NCBI GenBank assembly: GCA_030824515.1
Contig: JAVBXN010000012.1
Span: 1 to 64,000 of the forward strand
DNA: 64,000 nucleotides
Reading direction: 5' to 3'
Source: Pelobacter sp.
Lineage (GTDB): Bacteria; Desulfobacterota; Desulfuromonadia; Geobacterales; Pseudopelobacteraceae
Position numbers and translations under genes: made by a program. Each line of letters starts with the position of its first letter. The stretch's first letter is position 1. This document shows positions 8,733 through 17,357 of the stretch, in pieces. The notes beneath the pieces are model-generated. The model made no database searches and was not told the origin of the DNA. It saw only the letters and a program-made list of their open reading frames with translations.

Positions 8733-10631
8733 TCAAAGCTTGAACTGACCTACTACGCTACGCAACTCCCCTGCCAGCCCTGAAAGCAGGTTTGCTGATA
8801 CGGCGGATTCATGCGCCCCCTTGGATGTTTCTGCAACCACATCGGTAATCTGATGCATATTACTACTGATTTCAGCAGTAGTAGCCGTCTGTTCCTCGGC
8901 AGCTGTAGCAACCTGATTTATCTGCATGGTCACATCATTGATCTGCTCCAGAATCTTTTCCAGAGCCCTGCCGGAATCAGCTGCTTTTTCACTACCCTTG
9001 GCAACCTCACCAACACCTATTTCCATCGCTTTAACAGCCGCTTGAGTTTCATGCTGGATGGTGCGAATCATCTCGCCGATTTCCTTGGTCGCTTTTGTAG
9101 TGCGTTCCGCCAGCGCCCTTACCTCATCAGCTACAACCGCAAAACCGCGTCCCTGTTCTCCGGCTCTGGCTGCTTCAATAGCCGCATTAAGAGCCAGAAG
9201 ATTGGTCTGATCGGCAATATCCTCAATCGTACCGATAATCTGACCAATCTGCTCGGAACGACTGCCAAGATTTTCAACAGATTGAGCCGTTGCTCTGACT
9301 CTTTCTGCAATGCTGTTCATGACACAAATGGTTTCATCAACCACCTGAGAACCGGAGACTGCCGCAGCGCTTGCCTGTTGAGATCCCTCCGCCGCAAGAC
9401 TACAGTTCTGGGCGATATCACCGGATGTTGCCGCCATCTCCTCACCCGCCGTAGCAACCGTTGAAGCCTGTGCTGCAACTTCCTCAGCCCCTGTTGCTAT
9501 GTGTTCGGAGTTCAAACGTAACTGCACCGAGGCTGAGGCAACCTTTTCAGTTGTCTCTGCGACCCGACTTATCAAGCCATGAAGTTTATCCGCAAAGAGG
9601 TTAAAACAACGTGAGGCTTCACCTAATTCATCTTTTGATGTCGCGTCCAGACGCTTGGTCAAATCACCTTCGCCCTGGGCTATATCCTGCAACATGGATT
9701 TCATGGATTCCAATGGCTTGGTAATACTGGTGGCGATGTATAAAGATATGGCAATCGCCAGGACAAGTACAATCAGGATAATTACCAGTGAGGTCCATAA
9801 AAGGGCATTGAGCTTTGCCAGGACCTCTTTTGCCGGTACATTTACCGCCAGACTCCAGGTTGTCCCGGGAATCGGCGCGTAGGCGATATATTTAACATCG
9901 CCTTTGAACTTATACTGCGCAACCCCCTGCTCTCCTTTTACCATCTTTGCGGTAATTTCTTTTAATGCAGGCGGGGTCGATGCGTCGCTCAGCCCGTTTA
10001 TTTTCATCGCCATATCTGTATTCGGATGAATAATGATCAGGCCATCGCTGCGTACAGCATAAGCATATCCGCTGTCGGCGGCCTTGATTTCCCCGATGAG
10101 CTTTGACATATCTTCCAAGGGGACACCGCCGGCAACACCGCCAATTATTGCTCCATTCCCGGGAGAAGGCGCGGCAACAACCACAACAGCCTTTCCTTCG
10201 GCCTTGGAGATTACCGGATCACTGACAAAAGCTTTACCCGCCATGATCTGCTTAAAATACTCACGCCCGGCAACATTGATCTTTTCACCGGTTGTGAAAT
10301 TTGCATCACCTTTTGCATCCATCATCATAAAAGATAAAAACAAGGAATTACGCTTATGTTCATTTTCAAGATAACCGATAGCAGTTTCAGCAGTGCCGTC
10401 AGTCACTAGCGGAGAGTTAGCCAAAAATGATATTTCACTTTTACGCTCCGCTACCCACATTCCCAGTTTCTGGGCATTATCTTTGGACATGTCCTGCAGG
10501 TTATTTTCCATTTCCTGAATTATTATCTTTTTAGCGTTCCAGTAACTGGCTGCCCCGAAGACATTCAGAGATACAAAAATCAGGAGAACAATGGCCACTG
10601 ACAGCTTTGTCTTGATACTGCGAAACTGCAT
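8733..10631 (-). CDS. Methyl-accepting chemotaxis protein with a periplasmic Cache domain
   Basis: The order in this 632-residue protein is a short cytoplasmic start, TM1 (about 9-31), a periplasmic dCache-type sensor (about 35-275), TM2 (about 278-303), HAMP, and a long coiled-coil signalling domain. The hairpin tip reads EDIADQTNLLALNAAIEAARAGEQGRGFAVVADEVRALAE. There is no C-terminal CheR-tethering pentapeptide. It sits inside the molybdoenzyme run, 24 bases after the membrane subunit gene. This suggests cells are steered toward the substrate or redox state served by these enzymes. Confidence 0.93.
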   Translation of the reverse strand: MQFRSIKTKLSVAIVLLIFVSLNVFGAASYWNAKKIIIQEMENNLQDMSKDNAQKLGMWVAERKSEISFLANSPLVTDGTAETAIGYLENEHKRNSLFLSFMMMDAKGDANFTTGEKINVAGREYFKQIMAGKAFVSDPVISKAEGKAVVVVAAPSPGNGAIIGGVAGGVPLEDMSKLIGEIKAADSGYAYAVRSDGLIIIHPNTDMAMKINGLSDASTPPALKEITAKMVKGEQGVAQYKFKGDVKYIAYAPIPGTTWSLAVNVPAKEVLAKLNALLWTSLVIILIVLVLAIAISLYIATSITKPLESMKSMLQDIAQGEGDLTKRLDATSKDELGEASRCFNLFADKLHGLISRVAETTEKVASASVQLRLNSEHIATGAEEVAAQASTVATAGEEMAATSGDIAQNCSLAAEGSQQASAAAVSGSQVVDETICVMNSIAERVRATAQSVENLGSRSEQIGQIIGTIEDIADQTNLLALNAAIEAARAGEQGRGFAVVADEVRALAERTTKATKEIGEMIRTIQHETQAAVKAMEIGVGEVAKGSEKAADSGRALEKILEQINDVTMQINQVATAAEEQTATTAEISSNMHQITDVVAETSKGAHESAVSANLLSGLAGELRSVVGQFKL

Positions 10632-10655
10632 AAAAGCTCCCGGAATTCTTGATTA

Positions 10656-11600
10656 TTACTTATTCCATGCTTTCAGAAACGCTTCGTCGCCAAACGGCAG
10701 GCGGTTTTTGTATTTCTGTTCACCGGGGAGCCAGGTGCGGTCACTGCCGGCACGTACGACGAGGCAGCGTATGCTAACACCTCCCAAAAGGACCAGTAAT
10801 GCGCCAACAGCCTGGGCAATGAGCGAGGACTGCAATAAAAGTATCAGCGGCGCTATAGTTCCTAACAACATGACGATGGATTTGAAACTGGCGGAGATAT
10901 CTCCATCAATCCATCTTTGGGCACTGGCAGCTTCCGCTTCTGTGCCACCGGTACGCTTAACCCAGATGTAGCCGATCCATATTACCAACTGGAAGAATAA
11001 CAACCCTCCTGCCAATGCAGGCAAGGCCTGCATGACACCCGGAAAAGCTACCGGAGGAAGGAGTAAGCCACTCAAAAACTGGGCAGCGACACCGGTAACA
11101 ATGGAAGAGAGCAGAAACAGAGTAATCATGCCGGGCCCAACCCAGAAAGGACGACCTTTATGCCGACTCAGCAGAACACCTGGGTAGGTGGCGACAACAA
11201 GTCCGGTCAACAGGCCTACTGCAGACAAAAACTTACGGGCGGCATTCCAATCCTGCCAGAATAGTTTCTCCATGCCAAACCAGGCAGGATTAAGGCCAAA
11301 AGAGGCATACGCCAGCCCCACAACGATAGCTACTGACATGATCCAGGCACCCGCAGTCAATATGGCCTTGGGGTTCATAAATACGCGCCAGGACTGAAAA
11401 GGCCGCCCCAGTTCAAAAACAAGGAAAATACAGCCGATACACATAAAAACAGGTCCCAGCAGATTACCGACCAGAGAAGTTCTTCCTTCTCCTATAAACA
11501 GCTCAACAATCCCTGCAATTACAAGCATCCCGCCGCCCATCCCCGCAAAGAAGAAATCGACCGCTAACATCCAGCCCCAGCCTTGGTGTTTGTTTTTCAT
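10656..11600 (-). CDS. NrfD/PsrC-like quinone-interacting membrane subunit
   Basis: The start at 11600 follows AGGTGGAG and gives 314 residues; the frame's upstream extension runs into a palindromic element and is rejected. The product is almost entirely hydrophobic helices (about eight), from WGWMLAVDFFFAGMGGGMLVIAGIV onward, typical of the NrfD family that exchanges electrons with the quinone pool. It is the third subunit after the catalytic (12344) and Fe-S (11800) genes. The catalytic partner has no export signal, so the complex should face the cytoplasm. Confidence 0.85.
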   Translation of the reverse strand: MKNKHQGWGWMLAVDFFFAGMGGGMLVIAGIVELFIGEGRTSLVGNLLGPVFMCIGCIFLVFELGRPFQSWRVFMNPKAILTAGAWIMSVAIVVGLAYASFGLNPAWFGMEKLFWQDWNAARKFLSAVGLLTGLVVATYPGVLLSRHKGRPFWVGPGMITLFLLSSIVTGVAAQFLSGLLLPPVAFPGVMQALPALAGGLLFFQLVIWIGYIWVKRTGGTEAEAASAQRWIDGDISASFKSIVMLLGTIAPLILLLQSSLIAQAVGALLVLLGGVSIRCLVVRAGSDRTWLPGEQKYKNRLPFGDEAFLKAWNK

Positions 11601-11617
11601 GGACTCTCCACCTCTAG

Positions 11618-11799
11618 TTAGTTTCCGTCCGGAAACTCCGGACGAAAAACAGTTGGTTTCCGAATCGGAAAACGGGGATTTTTTCACCTGGCAAGGAAAT
11701 CGAGGGGTTGCGCGGAGGCGTACACCGGTACGCCGCACAAGCAAAGCCGAAGATTGACGCCGCCAGGGGGAAAAAGCACCCTTTCCGGACGGGAACTAG
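11618..11799. repeat. Nested palindromic intergenic element between psrB- and psrC-like genes
   Basis: Outer arms 11618-11635 and 11782-11799 are 18-bp near-perfect inverted repeats. Inside lie a perfect 8-bp hairpin (11626-11633/11637-11644), TTTCCGA/TCGGAAA, a T-rich arm matching an A-rich arm around CCTGGC/GCCAGG, and a tip GGCGTAC/GTACGCC (11717-11723/11728-11734). The whole 182 bases can fold as one long branched stem. It fills the gap up to the psrB stop. It resembles a dispersed intergenic repeat or structured RNA; the copy number must be checked in the genome. Confidence 0.7.
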
Positions 11800-12342
11800 T
11801 TAATAGATATAAAATACATACGGTTCAGTATTCAGTTCACCCAGAAGACGAGCAGGATTTTCACCATGCACCAGCTTGTATACATCACTGGTTTCGTCAT
11901 CCAGATCCCCGAAAATACGTGCTTTTTGATGACAGGTATTGACACAGTGAGGTTTTTTACCCACTTCGAGACGATCCTTGCAGAAATCACACTTCTGCAC
12001 TGCGCCGGTTTCGTGGTTTGGAACCCGTGCTCCATAAGGGCAAGCCATTACGCAGGCCAGACAGCCGACACACTTCTTGTCTTCGATGAAAACCACCCCG
12101 TCTTCCCGCTTCTGCGACGCACATGTCGGGCAACCATCGACACATGGCGGGTTGGCGCAATGCATACACAACAGCGGCAAATTGACCATATGAAGATTTG
12201 GATAAATACCTGTCGGACCGATAGTTGTTACCGAGTTGTAAATCATGTCCACCGGAAGCTCATTATGTACTTTGCATGCGACTGTACATGAATGGCAGCC
12301 GATGCAACGCCGTGTGTCTAGAACCATTGCATAGCGTGCCAT
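11800..12342 (-). CDS. Four-cluster ferredoxin-like electron-transfer subunit (PsrB/DmsB type)
   Basis: Sixteen cysteines occur in four groups: CIGCHSCTVAC, CMHC...CVDGC, CVGCLACVMACPYGAR, and CDFC...CVNTC. This is the standard layout for a 4 x [4Fe-4S] subunit linking the catalytic protein with the membrane quinone module. It is 180 residues long and has no signal peptide. Its start lies one base after the stop of the catalytic gene, with an AGGAG site inside that gene's end, so the two are translated together. Confidence 0.9.
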   Translation of the reverse strand: MARYAMVLDTRRCIGCHSCTVACKVHNELPVDMIYNSVTTIGPTGIYPNLHMVNLPLLCMHCANPPCVDGCPTCASQKREDGVVFIEDKKCVGCLACVMACPYGARVPNHETGAVQKCDFCKDRLEVGKKPHCVNTCHQKARIFGDLDDETSDVYKLVHGENPARLLGELNTEPYVFYIY

Positions 12343-12343
12343 C

Positions 12344-14584
12344 TTAATTCTCCTCCTTTAGATCAGAAGCTTCTACTTTACATACCCGGCAAAGCAGGCC
12401 GCGGTTAGCCCAGGCGCCGCTGTACGGATCGCAATCCTCGTCGGCAGAACTTGTCAGGATATTGGCATTTGATTCCAGGCAACCACCCAGTTCCGGCAGA
12501 TTTATCTCACGCTCCGGATACCACCAGCCTCGCTGGGTATAGATAACCCGGGGGTGAATCCCCTCTGTCAGGTTGGCTTTCTGCTTGATACGGCCACGCT
12601 TGGTTTCGATCCAGACCCAATCGCCTTCTTCGATAAACAATTCGGCTGCAGTAGCCGGATTGATATCCATGTATGGCTCATGGCGCAGGAAGCGCAGATC
12701 CTTGATCTGGAAATGTTCGGAGTGGTGGTACGGCATGAACCCGCCTCCGGTCGTCAGAACCAGCGGAAACTCCTTGGCCAGCACAGGATGATCGACTTCG
12801 TTCTCCGTCGGCCCGATATACGGCGGCAACGGAGGATAGCCAAGATCCTTGAGCACGGTGGAGTACAGCTCGACCTTCCCTGATGGCGTTGCAAATCCCT
12901 GACGCTCGTATTTTGAATATTCACGCTCCGGGAAATGGAAACGGTAACGGTCAACGAACTCGTCATAACTGCTGACGTCATACCCGAGCGGAGCTATGCG
13001 GTGATAATACGCGTCTTCCACCGTTTCCCATGGCCACTGACCTTGCTGACCGACAGCCAGACCGAGATCACGCCAGAAATTGTAGTCATTACGGCGTTCA
13101 TACATCGGCTGGATTGCCCGCTGAGATGCAAGCAGGAAGTCGGAACAACCGTAGGTACTGGTGATTGTCGGACGCTCAAGGGCTCCGGCGATCGGCAACA
13201 CGTAATCGGAAAGGGATGCCGTCGGTGTCATCCAATAGTCGCAGGTAATCATGAAATCAACGGCTTGCAGCGCCTCCATCACCAACTTTGTTTCACCATA
13301 GGAGTTGATCGGGTTGGTAGCGTTAACCAGCAGAGCCTTTACCGGATATGGTTTTTCGGTCAGGATCGCCCGGAAAACTGATGGTGGATGGGCCTCGCAC
13401 ATCCATTCAGCCGTCGGCGCCTTGCCCCATACTTTTCTGGTTTCTTCGGCGATGCGGCTGTAACCCGGCCATGTCACCAACTTGAAACGATCAGAACCGA
13501 TCTGTTTGGTTTTCTGGATATCTTGTAACTGGTCGTTGGCTTCCATCTCTTCATCGGTAATAAAATCCGGGCTGGGTCCGGTCAGAAGATCGGCGCCGGG
13601 TACATCAAGATTGCCGGTTATCGCCCGCAATATTGCACGGGCATGCATGGTGGAACCCGCCGGTTTGCCGATCTGATCGACGGATGTTCCCCATTGAATG
13701 TTGCCCGGTTTATTCATCGCGTACATATAGGCACTTTCCCGGATCTGCTCCGGTGTCAGCCAGGTAAGCGGCGCAGCCCATTCAGGAGTAAATTCCTCGA
13801 CATGATCGGCCAGCTCGCCAAAACCCTCGCAACTATTTGCCACAAACTCCTGGTCGAACAGACCATCATAAATAATGACGTTTATCCACGCCAGCGCCAG
13901 CGCCAGGTCGGAACCGGGACGCAGCGGCAACCAGAGATCTGCCTTGGCGGCTGTCTCGCTGAAACGCGGGTCAATGACGATGACTTTCATTCCCTTGGCC
14001 TGGAAATCGGTTATATGGTGCATCTCCGGCATACCTGCCGCTCCCGGGTTTTGCCCCCAGAGCACCAGACAACGACTGTTGCCCATATCGAGCTCAAACG
14101 GACACCAGCCATAGATGGCGGTTTCCACCATAAATGTCGGAATCCAGCACAGATGAGAGTTGTGGAAGCCGTTCGGACTGCCGAACTGATTCATGAAACG
14201 CCTGCGTGCCCAGTCATCCGTACGCTGAGTTCCACCGGCAGTTGCCACCGCTTCCGCACCAAAGTCATCACGGATTTTGGAAAGCTTGGCGCCTATCTCT
14301 TGTATCGCCTGATCCCAGGGAATCTGCTCCCATTTCCCCTCGCCGCGCTTGCCGACCCGCTTTAACGGGTAGTTAATCCTTGCGGGATGATCAAGGTGAT
14401 CCAGGGCGATATTCCCCCGACAGCACAAGCCCCCCTGGTTTGTCGGGAATTCAGGATCACCCTCGATATCAAGTACCTTGCCGTCTTTGACATAGGCCAG
14501 GACACCACAATTCTGGTGACAAAAGTAACAGGCCGACTTCTTTACTTCGATACCCTCTTGTTCCAAATCGATATTTTTGCTCAT
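12344..14584 (-). CDS. Catalytic subunit of a PsrA/acetylene-hydratase-like molybdo/tungsto-enzyme
   Basis: The protein has 746 residues, a 4Fe-4S site (C19-x2-C22-x3-C26...C54) and bis-MGD-binding segments (KVIVIDPRFSETA, ATPSGKVELYS). Cys146 (SHLCWIP) is the likely Mo/W ligand by comparison with acetylene hydratase. There is no Tat signal. It is first in the long minus-strand run and lies behind a sigma-54 promoter at 14731-14746. With genes 11800 and 10656 it makes a three-subunit complex. Polysulfide/thiosulfate-type reduction or another cytoplasmic reaction is possible; the substrate is not readable. Confidence 0.87.
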   Translation of the reverse strand: MSKNIDLEQEGIEVKKSACYFCHQNCGVLAYVKDGKVLDIEGDPEFPTNQGGLCCRGNIALDHLDHPARINYPLKRVGKRGEGKWEQIPWDQAIQEIGAKLSKIRDDFGAEAVATAGGTQRTDDWARRRFMNQFGSPNGFHNSHLCWIPTFMVETAIYGWCPFELDMGNSRCLVLWGQNPGAAGMPEMHHITDFQAKGMKVIVIDPRFSETAAKADLWLPLRPGSDLALALAWINVIIYDGLFDQEFVANSCEGFGELADHVEEFTPEWAAPLTWLTPEQIRESAYMYAMNKPGNIQWGTSVDQIGKPAGSTMHARAILRAITGNLDVPGADLLTGPSPDFITDEEMEANDQLQDIQKTKQIGSDRFKLVTWPGYSRIAEETRKVWGKAPTAEWMCEAHPPSVFRAILTEKPYPVKALLVNATNPINSYGETKLVMEALQAVDFMITCDYWMTPTASLSDYVLPIAGALERPTITSTYGCSDFLLASQRAIQPMYERRNDYNFWRDLGLAVGQQGQWPWETVEDAYYHRIAPLGYDVSSYDEFVDRYRFHFPEREYSKYERQGFATPSGKVELYSTVLKDLGYPPLPPYIGPTENEVDHPVLAKEFPLVLTTGGGFMPYHHSEHFQIKDLRFLRHEPYMDINPATAAELFIEEGDWVWIETKRGRIKQKANLTEGIHPRVIYTQRGWWYPEREINLPELGGCLESNANILTSSADEDCDPYSGAWANRGLLCRVCKVEASDLKEEN

Positions 14585-14730
14585 ACTCCACCTTTCGGGC
14601 TTTCTTTGCAGATAGTTTGCTCTTCAGCTTTCAGCAAAATGAATTTGATATCCCAGCCACGGTCTAAATTGGCTACAACAACACAAACCATGCTTGAATT
14701 TGTCCTGTGCAATTCCATGAAATCTGCAAT

Positions 14731-14746
14731 TGCAGTGACTATGCCA
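14731..14746 (-). promoter_or_regulatory. Sigma-54 promoter for the psrABC-like operon
   Basis: On the minus strand the sequence is TGGCAT-AGTCA-CTGCA. The GG and GC doublets have exactly the -24/-12 spacing (consensus TGGCAC-N5-TTGC). Transcription would begin near 14720, about 136 bases before the start codon at 14584. A shared 26-bp element lies 72 bases upstream. Confidence 0.7.
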
Positions 14747-14779
14747 TTGGAATAAAATATGCAAGTACCTGTAATAACG

Positions 14780-14795
14780 TGGCTTATTAGCCGCA
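14780..14795 (+). promoter_or_regulatory. Possible sigma-54 promoter facing the HdrD-like gene
   Basis: TGGCTTATTAGCCGCA keeps the GG/GC spacing of a -24/-12 promoter but has CCGC in place of TTGC. It points at the gene starting at 14864. The enhancer-like element lies downstream of it rather than upstream, so the call is weak. Confidence 0.35.
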
Positions 14796-14818
14796 ATCAG
14801 CAGCTAAAATTATTGTTA

Positions 14819-14844
14819 TGATAAGCTGATTATCAATTTGAAAA
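14819..14844. promoter_or_regulatory. Shared 26-bp regulatory element, copy 1
   Basis: TGATAA-N5-TTATCA-N3-TGAAAA. The first two half sites form a perfect dyad. The same 6-5-6-3-6 arrangement recurs at 17104-17129 and 22176-22201. Its near edge is 73 bases from the outer end of the -24 box at 14746, the same distance as in copy 3. It is a likely binding site for a sigma-54 activator and could serve both divergent units. Confidence 0.65.
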
Positions 14845-14863
14845 CACCGAAAGGGGAATCTCC

Positions 14864-15967
14864 ATGAAAAGCGACGGGATTGAGCATGCGATCGACAACT
14901 GCATGGAATGCGATATATGCGCAACTGACTGCTTGTTTTTGCGTGAAAGCGGGGAATCTCCCGCCGCAATGGCAAGGCGGGGCATCACCGCAAGCGAAGC
15001 ATACAGCTGTTCTTTGTGCGGCCTCTGCGCTGCAGTGTGTCAACAGGGAGTAAATCCGATGGAAATGTTTGCCGAGCGCCGTCGCGAAGCTGTATCAAAC
15101 AACGAGATCGAAATCGATGATTACCGTTATATGTTTCCGGACCGGATAAACAACGTGATGAGCGTTTATCGCCAGGAGTCCGGCATCGATTACAGTGAAA
15201 CCGATTCTTTCAAAGATGCGGATACCTGTTTTTTTCCAGGCTGCACATTAATGACCTATTCACCCGCTCTAACCATAGAGACGTTCAAACGGCTGAAATC
15301 CAGCGGTGCTTGCCAGGAGATGTGGACAGAATGCTGCGGAAAACCTCTGAACCAATTGGGATTACAACAGAGGCTGGAAAACATGCATAACAACCTGAAA
15401 CAGTTTGTAAAGGAACACAACATAAAGCGGCTAATCACAGCCTGTCCCGGCTGTTATTATGAATTGCGCGACATCTTCAAAGCAGATGAACTCAAGATTC
15501 AGACGGTCTACGAGGTCCTGGCCGCTGACAACCCGACCCATAACACAACGGGACGATACACGATTCACGACTCCTGCCCCGATCGTAGCGAAGGGGTCTT
15601 TGGCAGACAAGTACGTAGAGCCCTGGAGCAGCAAAATTGCGCAATAGTCGAAATGACACACAGCAGGAGAAACACGATCTGCTGCGGCAGCGGCGGCCAA
15701 CAATCCCATTTTCGCCCTGACCTGGTGGATGAAGTCGTGCAGATGAGACATGAAGAAGTTAAACGGGCCGGCGCTGACACTCTTGTGGGATACTGTATGA
15801 GTTGTGTTCTGAAATATGACGGAAAAATGCCGGGAGTATCCGTGGTTCACGCCTTGAGCCTGCTTCTTGATGTCGAAGTTGATTACAAGGGCGCCAAAGA
15901 CCGGGCAGGCAAAATGCTGAGCGGTACTCACGGAGAACAGTTGTGGGAGAAAATAATGGCAGAGTAA
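14864..15967 (+). CDS. HdrD/GlpC-like protein with two 4Fe-4S clusters and two CCG domains
   Basis: The protein has 367 residues. The N-terminus has C13-x2-C16-x2-C19-x3-C23 and C49-x2-C52-x2-C55-x3-C59, typical 4Fe-4S ferredoxin motifs. Two CCG domains follow (CFFPGC...CCGKPL...CPGC and HDSCP...CCGSGGQ...CMSC), as in heterodisulfide-reductase subunit D and related thiol/disulfide electron-transfer enzymes. There is no membrane segment. It is transcribed away from the molybdoenzyme operon from a shared 280-base regulatory region. It may pass electrons between cytoplasmic thiols or ferredoxin and that system; this role is inferred. Confidence 0.85.
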   Translation: MKSDGIEHAIDNCMECDICATDCLFLRESGESPAAMARRGITASEAYSCSLCGLCAAVCQQGVNPMEMFAERRREAVSNNEIEIDDYRYMFPDRINNVMSVYRQESGIDYSETDSFKDADTCFFPGCTLMTYSPALTIETFKRLKSSGACQEMWTECCGKPLNQLGLQQRLENMHNNLKQFVKEHNIKRLITACPGCYYELRDIFKADELKIQTVYEVLAADNPTHNTTGRYTIHDSCPDRSEGVFGRQVRRALEQQNCAIVEMTHSRRNTICCGSGGQQSHFRPDLVDEVVQMRHEEVKRAGADTLVGYCMSCVLKYDGKMPGVSVVHALSLLLDVEVDYKGAKDRAGKMLSGTHGEQLWEKIMAE

Positions 15968-16122
15968 GCGTGTAATACCAAGTTGCATTCAAGATGACAT
16001 TAACGTGTAGGGGCTAGGCTTGCCTCGCCCAATACGTGGCGGGCTTTTTCGCCACAAAGTCAGTGGTTTTAGAGTCATCTTTATTGCAAGGTGGAATAAG
16101 TACCTGCGGGTCAGGTCAGCTT

Positions 16123-16161
16123 CTCTTGATTCGGCCGATCGGTGGCCGGCCGAATCAAGAG
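16123..16161. repeat. Perfect 15-bp inverted repeat hairpin
   Basis: Arms 16123-16137 and 16147-16161 (CTCTTGATTCGGCCG and its exact complement) enclose a 9-base loop. There is no T tract on either side. It lies between the convergent HdrD-like gene and the 80-aa gene and may act as a bidirectional transcription block. It may also be the remnant of a mobile element, as the flanking 15970-16120 has no gene. Confidence 0.6.
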
Positions 16162-16183
16162 GATGTCAGGTTCATATATTCAA

Positions 16184-16426
16184 TTATGCCGACACACACT
16201 CAACTGCATTGCCGGCTTCGAGCATCTTTGCCTTCTCAAAAAGCTTATGTGCCTTTGTTTGCCCCACTACCAGATTATTAGCCAAAATTAGTTGATTACT
16301 CATATCATTCGGTGTAAGCCGATTCGCATACACTACCGACGTTTCAAACAGCCCTTTCAGCATGAGAAACCCCTTGCGAAGTTCCTGTATTTCTTTTGTC
16401 GTTACGGTAATTTTTTCTTCTCTCAT
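16184..16426 (-). CDS. Hypothetical helical protein (80 aa)
   Basis: The ATG at 16426 follows AAGGTGG at good spacing. The product is predicted mostly helical (TKEIQELRKGFLMLKGLFET...) with no membrane segment and no known motif. It lies in the gap between the HdrD-like gene and the hybrid kinase, close to another small minus-strand gene. The function is not recognised. Confidence 0.5.
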   Translation of the reverse strand: MREEKITVTTKEIQELRKGFLMLKGLFETSVVYANRLTPNDMSNQLILANNLVVGQTKAHKLFEKAKMLEAGNAVECVSA

Positions 16427-16545
16427 TTTCCCACCTTTTTGAAAAGTTATTTTACAGCAGCATAGCCCAAACCAATATCATTCATTGCAAGACACAATTC
16501 AGACCAAGGGCAAGAAGCAAAGTTTCAGAATACATTGAACCGGTT

Positions 16546-16794
16546 TCAGAAGCTCGCCGGTTTACAGCAGACAGGCGACAGAACACGTATCGACCGTGCT
16601 ACGGAACTACTCGAACCTCTCTCAAAAACCCGCCAGGAATCTTCCTGCTGCGCCAATGTTTCAATGGCAGCATTTAAGCAGTCCTTACATATACCATGCG
16701 AAATACCACCGTTTGAGCCGATTTCCGAAGGATTTATTTCGATATCGATTCCACACCATGCGCATATTATTTTTATGAAATTAACATTATTCAT
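16546..16794 (-). CDS. Small CxxC protein, likely zinc-binding (82 aa)
   Basis: The N-terminal half contains IICAWCGIDIE and SHGICKDCL. This paired CxxC (C-x2-C about 23 residues from C-x2-C) resembles the short zinc-ribbon tail seen on some sensor proteins of this bacterial group. The C-terminal half is charged, then serine-rich. A GGTGGC site precedes the start. It is divergent from the hybrid kinase, whose regulatory region begins at 16800. Confidence 0.5.
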   Translation of the reverse strand: MNNVNFIKIICAWCGIDIEINPSEIGSNGGISHGICKDCLNAAIETLAQQEDSWRVFERGSSSSVARSIRVLSPVCCKPASF

Positions 16795-17103
16795 TTAACA
16801 GCCACCAAAGCAGGAATTTTCTCAAGTTCACCATTATTTATGGTGACCTTGGCTCTCAAATTACAAATCAAACAGGATTCCTCGCACACACCAGGATTAC
16901 TAGCATGGAGCGTGCCATTAAAATCTGCCCCACAACCTGCTACTATTGTTTGATTTATTTATCCAACCTTTCGCGTGCATTCCTTTTTTGACAATAATAT
17001 TCAACATAACAACACCGCGAAACAATGAATAACAATCGCCACACCACCCCGAAGATAGCCAAAGATCGTTGTTTTTTTATGAAAACCGCTTTGATTTCCA
17101 AAA

Positions 17104-17129
17104 TGACACAAGCATTATCAAAATGACAA
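17104..17129. promoter_or_regulatory. Shared 26-bp regulatory element, copy 2
   Basis: TGACAC-N5-TTATCA-N3-TGACAA has the same half-site spacing as at 14819 and 22176. Its near edge is 63 bases upstream of the -24 box at 17193. It is a probable enhancer site for the kinase gene. Confidence 0.6.
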
Positions 17130-17192
17130 TGCTTTAACTATTTTTTATAAACATAATTTAATGACACCGGACAGTTGCATAATTTTCTTTGT

Positions 17193-17207
17193 TGGCACAA
17201 TCGCTGC
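17193..17207 (+). promoter_or_regulatory. Sigma-54 promoter of the hybrid kinase gene
   Basis: TGGCAC-AATCG-CTGC is a nearly perfect -24/-12 promoter. Transcription would start near 17219, giving a leader of about 140-180 bases. Confidence 0.75.
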
Positions 17208-17357
17208 TAATGCACAAAAACATCATTCATTGAATATCCGGGACGCGTTGCATATCCGAAGCTGATCACGACATCAGTTGCATTACAAGATAGTCGTAGC
17301 GGGCAGCCTGGTCCCAGAAAACAACAACCAGCCACTACAAGCAGCAGGAGGTTTTGA

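Larger units (their letters stand above)
16795..17357. other. Regulatory region upstream of the hybrid kinase, no gene seen
   Basis: This 563-base AT-rich stretch holds the second copy of the 26-bp element (17104-17129), a sigma-54 promoter (17193-17207) and a leader of about 140 bases before the first possible start at 17358. An additional CCAAAATGACAC-like half element precedes the main one, giving two copies of AAAATGACA about 20 bases apart. No credible coding frame was found. Confidence 0.6.

Noticed and set aside
11618-11799. c-di-GMP (GEMM) riboswitch
   Set aside because: A GCAAAGCC stretch is reminiscent, but the conserved GGCAAACC and tetraloop-receptor parts are missing and the element folds as nested long palindromes instead.
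14780-14795. Treating the plus-strand -24/-12 box as a firm promoter
   Set aside because: The -12 part is poor and the enhancer-like element lies on the wrong side; it is listed only as a weak candidate.
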